From the NCBI GenBank assembly GCA_050015095.1, contig JBEKCC010000004.1:62001-126000 (forward strand): a stretch of 64,000 nucleotides of DNA. The letters are read 5' to 3'. Position numbers and translations under genes: made by a program. This DNA comes from MVRE01 sp015660965 (GTDB taxonomy: Archaea > Halobacteriota > Methanomicrobia > Methanomicrobiales > Methanospirillaceae). This document shows positions 53,916-62,189 of the stretch, one piece after another (within the stretch, counting starts at the first letter, position 1; every line of letters starts with the position of its first letter). The notes below the pieces were generated by a model, which saw only the letters and a program-made list of their open reading frames with translations, ran no database searches and was not told where the DNA came from.

Positions 53916-55862
53916 TTAATCCTCCGTAAATGTCCTTTTAAACCCAAATGGACTATACTTTTTACCTCCACCTTTGTAGAACTTGGTGAAGAATTCAACA
54001 TAGTGCAACCTGATAGAATGCAAACTTCCTCCAATAATACCTAGAAGGGTATTCAGCACATGACCAGCAAGGAAGACAATAACCCCAATAACAATGAATA
54101 TCACACCAACAAGTGTGATTTGTTTAAACTGAGGCTCAATGAGCATTCCGATTGAAATATAATTCACCACCATTGCGATGGCCACTGAAGAAAGACCAAC
54201 CGCTACCAGACGTGAGTACGATAGTGAATGGCTGAAAATGGTGGGTAGCTCAACAATTTCGAGTGGTGATTCACTGAATATGAATATAACTCCTGCAATA
54301 AGCGCTACAATACCTATCAATGCAGAAACATTCAACCCCATCACAATTGGTGGTAGACCAGTGAGATCGGGCATGAACGGCATTGAAATCATTGACCAGA
54401 TAAGAGCGAGGATCCCCCATATTACAAAAATCCATCCAGCATTTGCAAGGACTGTTTTTATTCGGTGCGATCCGCGATCCTGACGGACATGGTTTATAAT
54501 CGCTAGAGTTCTGCCAAGTGTGATGTGGATGATTCCGATCCAGATAGCCATCATCATTAAACCTGGAATGTTGGGACCATGTCCCCCTTCACCCCCAATA
54601 TTAAGATGCCGGGACGGTAGAACATAAAGCCACGGGAGTGGGAACCCTAAAAATTCACTGTAAAGGATACCAAAAAAGATACTTGAAATGCTCGCATTTC
54701 TGAGAACAATGAGAAGCTGCTGACCTTCCTCTCCTTTAACAAATTTTCGTAAAACAAGACACATCCCCAGCAATAGAAGACCATACCCCACATCTCCAAG
54801 AATAATACCGAAAAAGATAGGAAATACAATGGAAATTAAAATTGTTGGATCAAGTTCGGTATACTTTGGACGCGAGTAGGTATCCATGAGCAGCTGAGAG
54901 GGTTGCGCGAACGATGGGTTGTTGTACTCCACTGGTACTGGATCATTCTTGCCGATTTCAAGCTCCGTCACAAAAATTTTCCCTTGCGTGACGCTATTGA
55001 GTGCATCCTTTATAGAAGTGACCGTGTCCGTCGGTACCCATCCTTCAGCAACGAATACCTGATCGATCGTTGCAAACCGCAGGGGAACTTCCGTCCGTTC
55101 GACGTCCATTTTAAGAATCTCCTCACACGCAACTAAGAATTCTGTGTGAGTGAGCTTGATATCCGCGAGTTTTTGATTGATTCCCTCAATCTCCATCTTT
55201 GCATGTGCAATCTGATCGTTATAGATATCGATCCGTGTCTTGGGTGTCCCCGTTTCTGCAGGAATCGGCACTGCGTGGAAATTCGCCTCCTGTAGAACAT
55301 GTTCTATATCAATGCGACGCTCATTTGGAAATATAGCAACAATAAAGCGCTTAGTCTTTCCTGACGATATGAATACATCAACAGGTTCCGGGATCTTCAC
55401 ATCTTTTGAAATATATCCAGCAACAACTGTGAATCCCTTATACCCGCGAAACATTTCCAGTTCAATCGGGATCTCCATAAACGGTATAATCTCTGCAATT
55501 TTCTGCTCGCATTCTTTGAGCGTTACCTCAAGCTTGGATCGTTTATTGGTGAGATCCTCCAACTCTCGTTCGATTGTAGGAAGTTCGTGTTCGATGGTCG
55601 ATTTTAGATCGGCGTAATGACGTTTTTCTTTTATTTCTATATCTCCAGGGTGTATGAGAAAAAAATTCTCGATTGATCGAACTTTTACAAGTTCGGAAGA
55701 TACCTCGCTTGCACCAGTTAGAGGCATACCAATAGAAAAACCATCATAACCTTCACGGCCATCAACAACGAAATCTTCGATATGGAATAAGTGGGATCGA
55801 TACAATTCCTTAATAACAATAGTAAGTTGATCCTTGGATGCAACGATGAGCAGCCGGCTCAT
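53916..55862 (-). CDS. atpI: A-type ATP synthase subunit I (a-subunit)
   Basis: A 648-residue stator subunit. The N-terminal half (about 330 residues) is soluble with a coiled coil that holds the peripheral stalk; the C-terminal half has seven or eight membrane helices, including FPIFFGIILGDVGYGLLLLG and SYSRLVAVGLSSVAIAMVVN with the conserved Arg of the ion channel (SYSRL). The frame opens at GTG 55880, overlapping atpH; ATG 55862 (MSRLLIVASKDQL) matches the family start. Confidence 0.94.
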   Translation of the reverse strand: MSRLLIVASKDQLTIVIKELYRSHLFHIEDFVVDGREGYDGFSIGMPLTGASEVSSELVKVRSIENFFLIHPGDIEIKEKRHYADLKSTIEHELPTIERELEDLTNKRSKLEVTLKECEQKIAEIIPFMEIPIELEMFRGYKGFTVVAGYISKDVKIPEPVDVFISSGKTKRFIVAIFPNERRIDIEHVLQEANFHAVPIPAETGTPKTRIDIYNDQIAHAKMEIEGINQKLADIKLTHTEFLVACEEILKMDVERTEVPLRFATIDQVFVAEGWVPTDTVTSIKDALNSVTQGKIFVTELEIGKNDPVPVEYNNPSFAQPSQLLMDTYSRPKYTELDPTILISIVFPIFFGIILGDVGYGLLLLGMCLVLRKFVKGEEGQQLLIVLRNASISSIFFGILYSEFLGFPLPWLYVLPSRHLNIGGEGGHGPNIPGLMMMAIWIGIIHITLGRTLAIINHVRQDRGSHRIKTVLANAGWIFVIWGILALIWSMISMPFMPDLTGLPPIVMGLNVSALIGIVALIAGVIFIFSESPLEIVELPTIFSHSLSYSRLVAVGLSSVAIAMVVNYISIGMLIEPQFKQITLVGVIFIVIGVIVFLAGHVLNTLLGIIGGSLHSIRLHYVEFFTKFYKGGGKKYSPFGFKRTFTED

Positions 55863-55866
55863 TTGA

Positions 55867-56196
55867 CTAGGAGTGAACACGCAGCTGCTCCTTGAACCTC
55901 ATTACCAACAACTGCACTGCCTTTGAGAGATGAGGTGCTCCTTTCTGCTTTAATGCTGCTGTCTGATGAGTTCCTTCTTTTATAATTTCAGCCTGCTTTT
56001 GTGCTGCCTGGCGCCGTGCTTCTTCCAGTTTCAGCTTTTTGTATTCTTCTGCGTTGCTCTGTGCTTTTGTGGCAAGATTGTCAGCCTCAAGTTCAGCTTG
56101 CGAGCGCTTGTGCTTTCGCTCCTCTTGAGCTGCATGAATCATGGATTGGTACTCTTCTTCAGTCTTTTTGATGTCTCGTAAGACCTCCGTTTTCAT
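55867..56196 (-). CDS. atpH: A-type ATP synthase subunit H
   Basis: A 109-residue coiled-coil peripheral-stalk subunit (EEYQSMIHAAQEERKHKRSQAELEADNLATKAQSNAEEYKKLKL), which pairs with the N-terminal helix of E. First gene of the operon, with GGAGGG just before the ATG. It ends five bases before the atpI ATG. Confidence 0.93.
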   Translation of the reverse strand: MKTEVLRDIKKTEEEYQSMIHAAQEERKHKRSQAELEADNLATKAQSNAEEYKKLKLEEARRQAAQKQAEIIKEGTHQTAALKQKGAPHLSKAVQLLVMRFKEQLRVHS

Positions 56197-56235
56197 TCAA
56201 CCCTCCTTTCACGGCATTACAATATTTGGTCAAAA

Positions 56236-56252
56236 AAACCATATATGTATTG
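56236..56252 (-). promoter_or_regulatory. Probable TATA box of the A-ATPase operon
   Basis: On the minus strand, CAATACATATATGG contains TACATATATGG, about 45-55 bases upstream of the atpH ATG, in an A+T-rich gap of 104 bp. Confidence 0.45.
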
Positions 56253-56300
56253 TTATTTACTTCGCAGTAAAACCAACAATCACAATAAAAAACGAAAAAT

Positions 56301-56786
56301 TCAAGGTTTATTTTTAAAAAATTCTATATTTGAACGAGATCGAAAATGCGTTAAAATAGCATAACTTGGAAGATTTTGGATCTGAACGCCATGATCTATA
56401 CCCTTTAATGTGATTCCCGATAGTGTCTCTGACGCACAGATCAAATGCTGTTCTGGATGAGTTCCTCGGCGGATGCTACAATTGGTCTCAACGATCTGAC
56501 CAGCCGATACAACATATCGAAGACGACGAGATGCCGGGTGGTCTGTTGGCAACACAATAAGGGGTGTATGAAAGCGTCGTACAAGTTCGATAAGCATTAC
56601 CCCAGCTTCGATTTCTCCTCCCTCTGGAGCAGAAACAACAATTAAATCAATTGGTTCGATCGCTTGACAATATTCTTCCAATGAAGTTTCAATACAGAGA
56701 GCAAAGCGTTCGTTTGCCTTTGCGACAATTAAAAAAGAAGGTCCATTTTGGATGAGTAAGAACTCATCTTGTAGAGAGACAATCAT
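56301..56786 (-). CDS. Protein of unknown function upstream of the A-ATPase operon
   Basis: A 161-residue soluble protein. The N-terminal half alternates strands and helices (LIVVSAPEGGEIEAGVMLIELVRRFHTPLIVLPTDHPASRRLRYVVS) in a Rossmann-like pattern; the C-terminal half has CSIRRGTHPEQHLICASETLSG. No family recognised. It is coupled to the upstream zinc-ribbon gene by ATGA and is separated from the ATPase operon by its promoter. Confidence 0.6.
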   Translation of the reverse strand: MIVSLQDEFLLIQNGPSFLIVAKANERFALCIETSLEEYCQAIEPIDLIVVSAPEGGEIEAGVMLIELVRRFHTPLIVLPTDHPASRRLRYVVSAGQIVETNCSIRRGTHPEQHLICASETLSGITLKGIDHGVQIQNLPSYAILTHFRSRSNIEFFKNKP

Positions 56787-56938
56787 GCCTCAACAACATC
56801 TTCTGACTGACAACCAGGACAAATAGGTTTTCTACCTACACCCGTGAACTTTTCGCCACATTCTTTGCAGCGATAATCCTTACCTTTTACACGATCTGGC
56901 GGGATATCGACATCTATGGGTCCACCGACTGTGCACAC
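56783..56938 (-). CDS. 51-residue zinc-ribbon protein
   Basis: Too short for an ordinary ORF list. From GTG 56938 the frame encodes MCTVGGPIDVDIPP, then YRCKECGEKFTG and KPICPGCQSEDVVEA, a rubredoxin-like zinc ribbon with two CxxC pairs. GAGGTGAT on the minus strand lies five bases before the GTG, a near-perfect Shine-Dalgarno. Its stop overlaps the next gene's ATG in ATGA. Likely an RNA- or protein-binding accessory; role unknown. Confidence 0.8.
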   Translation of the reverse strand: MCTVGGPIDVDIPPDRVKGKDYRCKECGEKFTGVGRKPICPGCQSEDVVEA

Positions 56939-56992
56939 CTTCCATCACCTCACCACAACATCTCCACAAATCTATTTAAGAGTATCTCAACT

Positions 56993-57054
56993 GGGTTCTG
57001 GTGCGTCTTAGTGACTTCTGACAAATGCACCAATGGTGGTGCGTCACGTGACTT
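56993..57054. repeat. Inverted-repeat element, left copy
   Basis: Bases 56993-57018 are an exact 26-nt inverted match to 62824-62849. A second block, 57035-57054, matches 62788-62807 inverted with two mismatches. The element carries the right half of a longer dyad (loop TCAACT at 56987-56992) plus the palindromes GTCACGTGAC and GCACCA...TGGTGC. It sits where unique ATPase-flank sequence gives way to the accessory region. Confidence 0.85.
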
Positions 57055-57055
57055 T

Positions 57056-57340
57056 GTGAGAAGGGGATTGAAAACCTTTTCCGGTTTTTTACAAAACAGT
57101 AAGTTATTTATTATTCAATACTTGAAGGTATATCGAGAGATCTTGTCCTTTAGCACCGATCAGTTAATCGACGTCTACCGAAACACAAAATTCACTCAAG
57201 TTGCACTATTTCTTTTATTGATATTTTTAGTTGCTGTCATTTTAGAGGCTATAGTAAGTAAGGACTACGTTGCAACGCTTGTGTTAATTTTTATTTTTTT
57301 AGTTGTAGTAAATTTAATAAATCGTTTTGTTAGTTCCTAA
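57056..57340 (+). CDS. Small membrane protein of unknown function
   Basis: About 94 residues with two adjacent C-terminal membrane helices (VALFLLLIFLVAVILEAIV, YVATLVLIFIFLVVVNLI) after an N-terminal amphipathic part. The start is unclear: there is no ATG in frame, GTG 57011 falls inside the inverted repeat, GTG 57056 is just after it, and TTG 57068 follows GAAGGGGA. It lies six bases upstream of the next membrane gene and shares its A+T-rich character. Confidence 0.5.
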   Translation: MRRGLKTFSGFLQNSKLFIIQYLKVYREILSFSTDQLIDVYRNTKFTQVALFLLLIFLVAVILEAIVSKDYVATLVLIFIFLVVVNLINRFVSS

Positions 57341-57346
57341 ATTCCT

Positions 57347-58018
57347 ATGGCAATTGATCTGCTTCATTTTATTTTGCTTGATTTTATTGATATTTTGATG
57401 TTTGGTTTTGTCTTAATTTTATACGTAGGTCTTTTAATTTTGACTATTGATGTAGGAATGACAAAACTAGCGACATATCACACTCCCAAAACACAATACA
57501 ATATTAATGGGGAACCGTTTGGTGTAAAATTTTGGAGAGTTTTGATTGTCTATGCTTTTCTGTCACTTATTATTTTTATTGCAATAATCATTACCTTGAG
57601 GTTTAGTGGAATAACAAATGTCGCAGCTTCTCTTCTTGTCGCACAAATGGGTACCGTAGTATTATTGATTTTGATGAGATTGCTGTTAAATCCAACATGG
57701 GATCATTCATTAATCAAATTAAAACCAGAAGAAAAACCAGAGGTTACAATAAAATTATTCAAAGAACGAATCTTTTCTTTATTTTTCTCTTATGTTTGTA
57801 TCACTTGGATTGTTTTTATGTTATATTTGTTAGTCAGCATTGGAGGGAATGTTCAATTATCAGAGGCTATAAATTATTTTATTCCCCCCGACTTAGATTT
57901 AAACGCCATTATTATGCTAACTGTTTCATATGCAGCATCTCTATTTGTTTTAGCACTTGTTACAGAATTATTTCTTTTACGAAGTTTACCGATTGTTCAA
58001 ACGCCGTGGGGAAAATAA
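57347..58018 (+). CDS. Membrane protein of unknown function
   Basis: A 223-residue integral membrane protein with five or six predicted helices and short loops, for example LHFILLDFIDILMFGFVLILY, VAASLLVAQMGTVVLLILM and AIIMLTVSYAASLFVLALVTELFLL. A cytoplasmic loop has RNTKF-like and EEKPEVTIKLFKERI segments. No family recognised. It forms a pair with the small membrane protein upstream and is followed directly by the IS element. Confidence 0.6.
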   Translation: MAIDLLHFILLDFIDILMFGFVLILYVGLLILTIDVGMTKLATYHTPKTQYNINGEPFGVKFWRVLIVYAFLSLIIFIAIIITLRFSGITNVAASLLVAQMGTVVLLILMRLLLNPTWDHSLIKLKPEEKPEVTIKLFKERIFSLFFSYVCITWIVFMLYLLVSIGGNVQLSEAINYFIPPDLDLNAIIMLTVSYAASLFVLALVTELFLLRSLPIVQTPWGK

Positions 58019-58029
58019 AAATAAAAAAA

Positions 58030-59220
58030 TTATTTTGTTGATGCCAACTCGATCATCGTCATCCATCGGTTGCCAGTTAGGTCAAGCGGAATACCGGCCA
58101 TCTGTGCCGGTGTAAGTCCACCAATCCCTTGATGTGGTCGGATGTAATTGTAATACGTTTGTAATCCTGTTGCAAACTCCTGAGCACCAACAGCACTATT
58201 AAGACTTCGCATTACTTTTGTCCTCTCGCGGAAAGTTGAGTTTAACCGTTCAAGAACATTGTTATTCGGATGAATCTCAAAATTCTTGAGTCTCACATGT
58301 GGGTTGTGGATGCGTGCGCCGAAATCAAAGAACTCATCCTTGATTGCATCATTGTAGGATTGTAACCCATCAGTAACGATTGCATCTGGTCTCTTGTTGG
58401 TAATCTGTTTAGCTTGTTTCAAGGCTTTCTTTGCATCATTAACATCCCGTCCTTCAGTTACCTGACATGCAAGAAGATACCGTGTTTTGCTGTCCATGAC
58501 GTTCCAGATCCACTGGTAATACCGCTTCTGATCCTCTTTCTTGATGAATACGGTTGTTTCGTCACCATGCCAGATATTGCCAACATCAACTTTGTTCTTC
58601 TCAGCGTATTTACCGAGAAGCTTGAGATACTTCTTGATCCACCGGAGAACGGTTGTGTGAACGACGATAACCTTATGGAACTGTTTCAAGTGATCCACAA
58701 TCTTCCGATCTGAAAGTCCCTTGAAGTAAAGGTCAAGTGTTAGCGTGATACTTTCAGGAGTGTGCTTCATCCGGTTAAATCCAAGCTCGTGGGTAAATCT
58801 ATGGTTACAATCTTTGCATCCATAGATCTGAACTTCTCCACGCTGGTTCTTTCTTTTACCTCGGCTGATGATATTGACACTCTTGCAGTATGGACAGGAA
58901 ATGATGGGGTTGACTTTCTCCAATTGCTTGTCGGTAGCGTTTCCCTCTATATCGTTTTTCAATGTCTGCGAAAATTGAACCGCATAGATGTGCTTGCAGA
59001 TCACGTTTCGGGTTGTGTGATCGGGGCAAGTGCATATCCAATCGTATGGATGACGGCTGTCACGGTGATTCACGAATTTCCGTGATACTTGATAGTAAGC
59101 ATCCTTTGACTGTGATCGAACATCCCATACGTTCTTATCGGTTTGGATAACTGTGTCCTGTTGTGAGAGAATTGCCAGTCCTCTAAGTTCCCTCGGATTG
59201 GTTAGTTGGTGCATTTTCAA
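58030..59220 (-). CDS. DDE transposase with SWIM zinc finger and zinc ribbon
   Basis: A 396-residue transposase, probably of the IS6-like/archaeal DDE group. A SWIM-type finger opens the protein (Cys63, Cys65, Cys75, His77 in CTCPDHTTRNVICKH). A zinc ribbon follows (Cys109/112, Cys135/138), then the catalytic acids: Asp220 in WHGDETTV, Asp284 in VTDGLQSY and Glu324 in NNVLERLNSTFRERTK. All three are present, so it is likely active. The IS6 label is from the DDE spacing and is tentative. Confidence 0.88.
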   Translation of the reverse strand: MKMHQLTNPRELRGLAILSQQDTVIQTDKNVWDVRSQSKDAYYQVSRKFVNHRDSRHPYDWICTCPDHTTRNVICKHIYAVQFSQTLKNDIEGNATDKQLEKVNPIISCPYCKSVNIISRGKRKNQRGEVQIYGCKDCNHRFTHELGFNRMKHTPESITLTLDLYFKGLSDRKIVDHLKQFHKVIVVHTTVLRWIKKYLKLLGKYAEKNKVDVGNIWHGDETTVFIKKEDQKRYYQWIWNVMDSKTRYLLACQVTEGRDVNDAKKALKQAKQITNKRPDAIVTDGLQSYNDAIKDEFFDFGARIHNPHVRLKNFEIHPNNNVLERLNSTFRERTKVMRSLNSAVGAQEFATGLQTYYNYIRPHQGIGGLTPAQMAGIPLDLTGNRWMTMIELASTK

Positions 59221-59237
59221 TCACTTCATTAACGTAT

Positions 59238-59272
59238 CTTATCTACGTTATTATACGTTATACTACGTAATA
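59238..59272. promoter_or_regulatory. Cluster of ACGT-containing repeats
   Basis: Four ACGT cores occur within about 35 bases (AACGTATC, CTACGTTATT, ATACGTTATA, CTACGTAATA), spaced 9-15 bases, just upstream of both the transposase gene and the AbrB-like gene. The dyad-like arrangement suggests binding sites for a small regulator, perhaps the AbrB-like protein itself. Confidence 0.4.
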
Positions 59273-59335
59273 AATATATCTATTATCGTCGCTGTAATAA
59301 GTATTATATATGAACCAAACGTATTTTTAATACAG

Positions 59336-59488
59336 ATGAATATGAGTGAGATACATTCTGCTACTGTAAAAGTGATAAAGGACGGGAGAATCACAATTCC
59401 GCAAGAGATCAGAGAACTTGAAAAGATCAAAGAGGGAGACTATCTGAAAGTAACTATTGAAAAAATTGCAAGACAACATAAACAATAA
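59336..59488 (+). CDS. AbrB/SpoVT-type DNA-binding protein
   Basis: A 50-residue SpoVT-AbrB domain: ATVKVIKDGRITIPQEIRELEKIKEGDYLKVTIEKI is the swapped-hairpin fold of AbrB and MazE. Single-domain archaeal versions act as transcription regulators or antitoxins. No toxin gene follows within 200 bp. A longer frame opens at 59153 over the IS; ATG 59336 or 59342 gives the compact domain. Confidence 0.8.
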   Translation: MNMSEIHSATVKVIKDGRITIPQEIRELEKIKEGDYLKVTIEKIARQHKQ

Positions 59489-59648
59489 ATTGGAGTTAAT
59501 ATTGCAAACAATTTTTTTAAATTATAATAAAATTTTAATAAAAAGATGCGCGTTCTCTATAATTTAATCCTTTTTGCATAAATTTTCCTCAAATTGGTAT
59601 TATGTACTAATTAGAGTACTTATAGGAAATTGCGTCAATTAGAGAAAG
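59489..59648. other. A+T-rich intergenic stretch before the protease operon
   Basis: About 160 bp with long A and T runs and no gene. GTACT-AATTAG-AGTAC forms a small dyad near 59604-59619. No other structure recognised. Confidence 0.3.
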
Positions 59649-59649
59649 A

Positions 59650-59694
59650 GATATATACAGATCACAAATTCTTCTCTTGACAGAAGTAAGGTGA
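59650..59694 (+). promoter_or_regulatory. Promoter and Shine-Dalgarno of the protease operon
   Basis: GATATATACAG at 59650-59660 is a good TATA box. A small dyad CTTCT-CTTGAC-AGAAG (59671-59686) lies near the expected start site and could be an operator. AAGGTGA at 59688-59694 is a Shine-Dalgarno six bases before GTG 59701. Confidence 0.55.
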
Positions 59695-59700
59695 CGTGCC

Positions 59701-59874
59701 GTGGCTATTGAGGATGAGGATCAAATTAAACTTATAATTCAATCAAAAAGAGACGAGATTGTTGGAAAATTAAATGATAGAATCAGTCAAGAAGTATTTA
59801 AAGAGATAGAAGTCATCCAAAATAAACACGATCTCTTAGCAAGAGATGAATTAGCAAGACCTTTTACAATTTAA
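59701..59874 (+). CDS. 57-residue charged peptide, first gene of the protease operon
   Basis: Missed by length filters: a 57-residue helical, highly charged peptide (MAIEDEDQIKLIIQSKRDEI...ending LLARDELARPFTI) from GTG 59701, with a good promoter and Shine-Dalgarno upstream. Its stop lies six bases before the ATG of the cysteine-protease gene, which lacks its own Shine-Dalgarno, implying translational coupling. It has no Gly-Gly leader site. It may be a substrate, inhibitor or partner of the protease; this is inference. Confidence 0.65.
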   Translation: MAIEDEDQIKLIIQSKRDEIVGKLNDRISQEVFKEIEVIQNKHDLLARDELARPFTI

Positions 59875-59880
59875 TTTTTT

Positions 59881-61308
59881 ATGCCGGCTGATCAGTTAGT
59901 CTACCCCTTTTCGGAGACGACAAGATTTCTTGGATCTTCAGCTATAAGTGACTACATTTCAAGATATTTAACGATAATAGAAGCAAAAACAATAGTTGTA
60001 GAACGAGATTATATCGATAAAGATTATTTAATTGATTTTTCAAAATTCTACTCTCGATCCTTCAATATCGATAAGAAACGCACAACTAGGGTTCATTTTT
60101 TTGATCATATTTTCTCGAATGAAGAGTTCCAAGATATCGTGATGACGGGAGATCCTCAAAAAATTGAACAATTAAATGAACATTATCTTGGCTTTTCCGT
60201 AGTTAAACCAATTCAAGATCAAAATCAGAAAGATCTAATTGGGCGGACTTTATTAAAAACTTATAGAGATGAAGAAAACGATTTCAAGCGTAAATATCTA
60301 AGGTATAAACACGAAATTTCACTGTTCGGAATAAAATTGGTCATTGATTCTTTACCTTATCAAACTCAAGATTCGGCTGTTGGAGGTTGTGCCACAATAG
60401 CTTGTTGGATTGTTCTACAACAATTATCCTATAAATTCGAGTTAGAAAGGGCCTCTTTATTTGAAATAACAGAAAAATCTGTTCATATACCTACCATTGG
60501 CCGTAATTTTCCTTCCCACGGTCTGACAATGGAACAAATAAAATCTTTTTTTGACGCTATTAATCTCGAAACGGAATTTATTTTACCATCGATTATGGCC
60601 GAGAGTCAATTTTATGATCCTAAAGTAGATTGTTTCGTGGAAGATGCAATAAAAGCATATCTCGAATTAGGTGTGCCAATACTTGTAGGAATTGCTTTAC
60701 AAATTAAAGATGAGAACAGATCTTTTACGAGAAAAATTATTGATATTCTGCGATCCAAAAAAATAGACTTAAATTTCAAATATCATGCTGCTGTTGTCAC
60801 TGGATATAAAAGTATCAATAAAAGAATTATTGAGTTGTATTTACATGATGATGGGATTGGGCCGTATTGTAAAACTCTACCCGTAAACGGTTTTTATAAA
60901 TGGAACAACGAATGGATTTCTCGCTCAGGATATACTGCTATCCATGTGCAAACTCTTCTCATTCCATTATATCCAAAGATTCGTTTGCCATTTAAAGAGA
61001 TATATATTGTATTTTTAGGTCAGAAAAGAGGATTTGAAGCTTGGAATCGTGAATTGGGTATTGACCCCAGTCTATACAATGCTGAATTGTTTTTAATGGA
61101 TATCAGACAGTACAAACAATTTTTACTAAAAGAAAACTTTGTGAATAAATTAGAAATCATGTTAAAATCATTTCCACGTTTCTTATGGGTTATAAGACAT
61201 AATTATGGGCAAAAACCGTTTTTTGATTTCCTTATTGATGCAACCGATGTTTACGCAAATAAAGCATTTCAAGTTATTGTCTTTAACTACCCTGTTGTTC
61301 AATCGTAA
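59881..61308 (+). CDS. Papain/C39-like cysteine protease of unknown function
   Basis: A 475-residue soluble protein. The peptidase signature is QTQDSAVGGCATIACW (Gln163, Cys170), then YHAAVVTGYK (His302) and LHDDGIGPY (Asp323/324), in the order expected of C39/papain-like enzymes. The N-terminal 150 residues have no recognised domain and the C-terminal 110 residues are alpha/beta. There is no signal peptide or transmembrane helix, unlike bacteriocin exporters. The assignment rests on motif order. Confidence 0.75.
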   Translation: MPADQLVYPFSETTRFLGSSAISDYISRYLTIIEAKTIVVERDYIDKDYLIDFSKFYSRSFNIDKKRTTRVHFFDHIFSNEEFQDIVMTGDPQKIEQLNEHYLGFSVVKPIQDQNQKDLIGRTLLKTYRDEENDFKRKYLRYKHEISLFGIKLVIDSLPYQTQDSAVGGCATIACWIVLQQLSYKFELERASLFEITEKSVHIPTIGRNFPSHGLTMEQIKSFFDAINLETEFILPSIMAESQFYDPKVDCFVEDAIKAYLELGVPILVGIALQIKDENRSFTRKIIDILRSKKIDLNFKYHAAVVTGYKSINKRIIELYLHDDGIGPYCKTLPVNGFYKWNNEWISRSGYTAIHVQTLLIPLYPKIRLPFKEIYIVFLGQKRGFEAWNRELGIDPSLYNAELFLMDIRQYKQFLLKENFVNKLEIMLKSFPRFLWVIRHNYGQKPFFDFLIDATDVYANKAFQVIVFNYPVVQS

Positions 61309-61392
61309 TTTATTAAGGAAAAATTAGTTTCGAAAGTACTGTATTAAGAATGTTAATAAAAAATATAGGATTAAAAGAACGATCCTTGAACT

Positions 61393-62091
61393 ATGGGTAA
61401 GCAAAGATCTGCCAATGAATTGAAAGAAGCACTGTTTACTCAGATTGGTTTTTTAAATAGATCTGCGAGAGCGTACGATCATAATAACACTTCAGAAGCA
61501 CTTCGAATGGCAACAACTCTGCGTCTTCTTTTTTATAACACAAATAGAAGCATCTCACTTTTAAGGCAATTAAATAAAGAAAACATCAAATTTTTTGATA
61601 CAGCTTTCCCGCCACCTTCAAATGAATTAACAGTAATTGCTTCATTAGTAGTTATGACATTAATAAAAAAAACCCTTGAACCAATCTTAGAACCTGTTTC
61701 TCTGGAGAGACTAATTTCATTTTCTGATTGGTGGGAGAATAACATTATTATCAGAGATTCAAATGGCATTACATATACAAGGAAAAAAATTGTTTTAACT
61801 TTGGCAAATACAGATGGGGGTGCCCATTTAGATCCTAAATTAGATGATGATTATCTCCAATTAAAAAAGAACAAATCATTTGGATGGGATATTAAAAATC
61901 CAGACGGTACAATACAACAATTTGATACTCCAATGGCGTATGCTACAGTGCGTCAAATAACTCATGAAGCGTTAAATACATTTCAAAAAGAATTTCCCGA
62001 TTGCCCAATTTATATCCCAAAAGAAAGGACTGAATCTGAAATATATATGGCAGCAAATGCAACAATAGAAACCCAATCTGTCGATAAATAA
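61393..62091 (+). CDS. Soluble protein of unknown function in protease operon
   Basis: A 232-residue protein. A helical N-terminus (EALRMATTLRLLFYNT) is followed by a region with LVVMTLIKKTLEPILEPVS, then FSDWWENNIIIRDSNG and the motif LANTDGGAHLDPKLDDDY (residues 137-154), rich in possible metal ligands. I have the impression of a widespread uncharacterised family with this ANxDGGAHxDP signature but cannot name it. It lies 84 bp after the protease gene. Confidence 0.6.
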   Translation: MGKQRSANELKEALFTQIGFLNRSARAYDHNNTSEALRMATTLRLLFYNTNRSISLLRQLNKENIKFFDTAFPPPSNELTVIASLVVMTLIKKTLEPILEPVSLERLISFSDWWENNIIIRDSNGITYTRKKIVLTLANTDGGAHLDPKLDDDYLQLKKNKSFGWDIKNPDGTIQQFDTPMAYATVRQITHEALNTFQKEFPDCPIYIPKERTESEIYMAANATIETQSVDK

Positions 62092-62189
62092 AAATTAAAA
62101 GTCACGCGATGCAATAGAACCTTATCAATTTCTTCTATTAAGACCATGAATTATTTATAGAGAACAACCATTTTTACTTTGAGTAGGGT

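Larger units (their letters stand above)
58020..59281 (-). mobile_element. Insertion sequence with DDE transposase
   Basis: A complete transposase gene (58030-59220, minus strand) plus flanking sequence; exact ends are not defined because no clear terminal inverted repeats or target duplication were found by eye. The left flank AAAAAATTATTTT resembles AAAAATTTATTTT beside the transposase remnant at 63877, which may mark one terminus. It splits the accessory region between the membrane-protein pair and the AbrB and protease genes. Confidence 0.75.

Noticed and set aside
59153..59335. N-terminal extension of the AbrB-like frame across the IS
   Set aside because: It runs antisense through the transposase start region and has no match to the AbrB fold.
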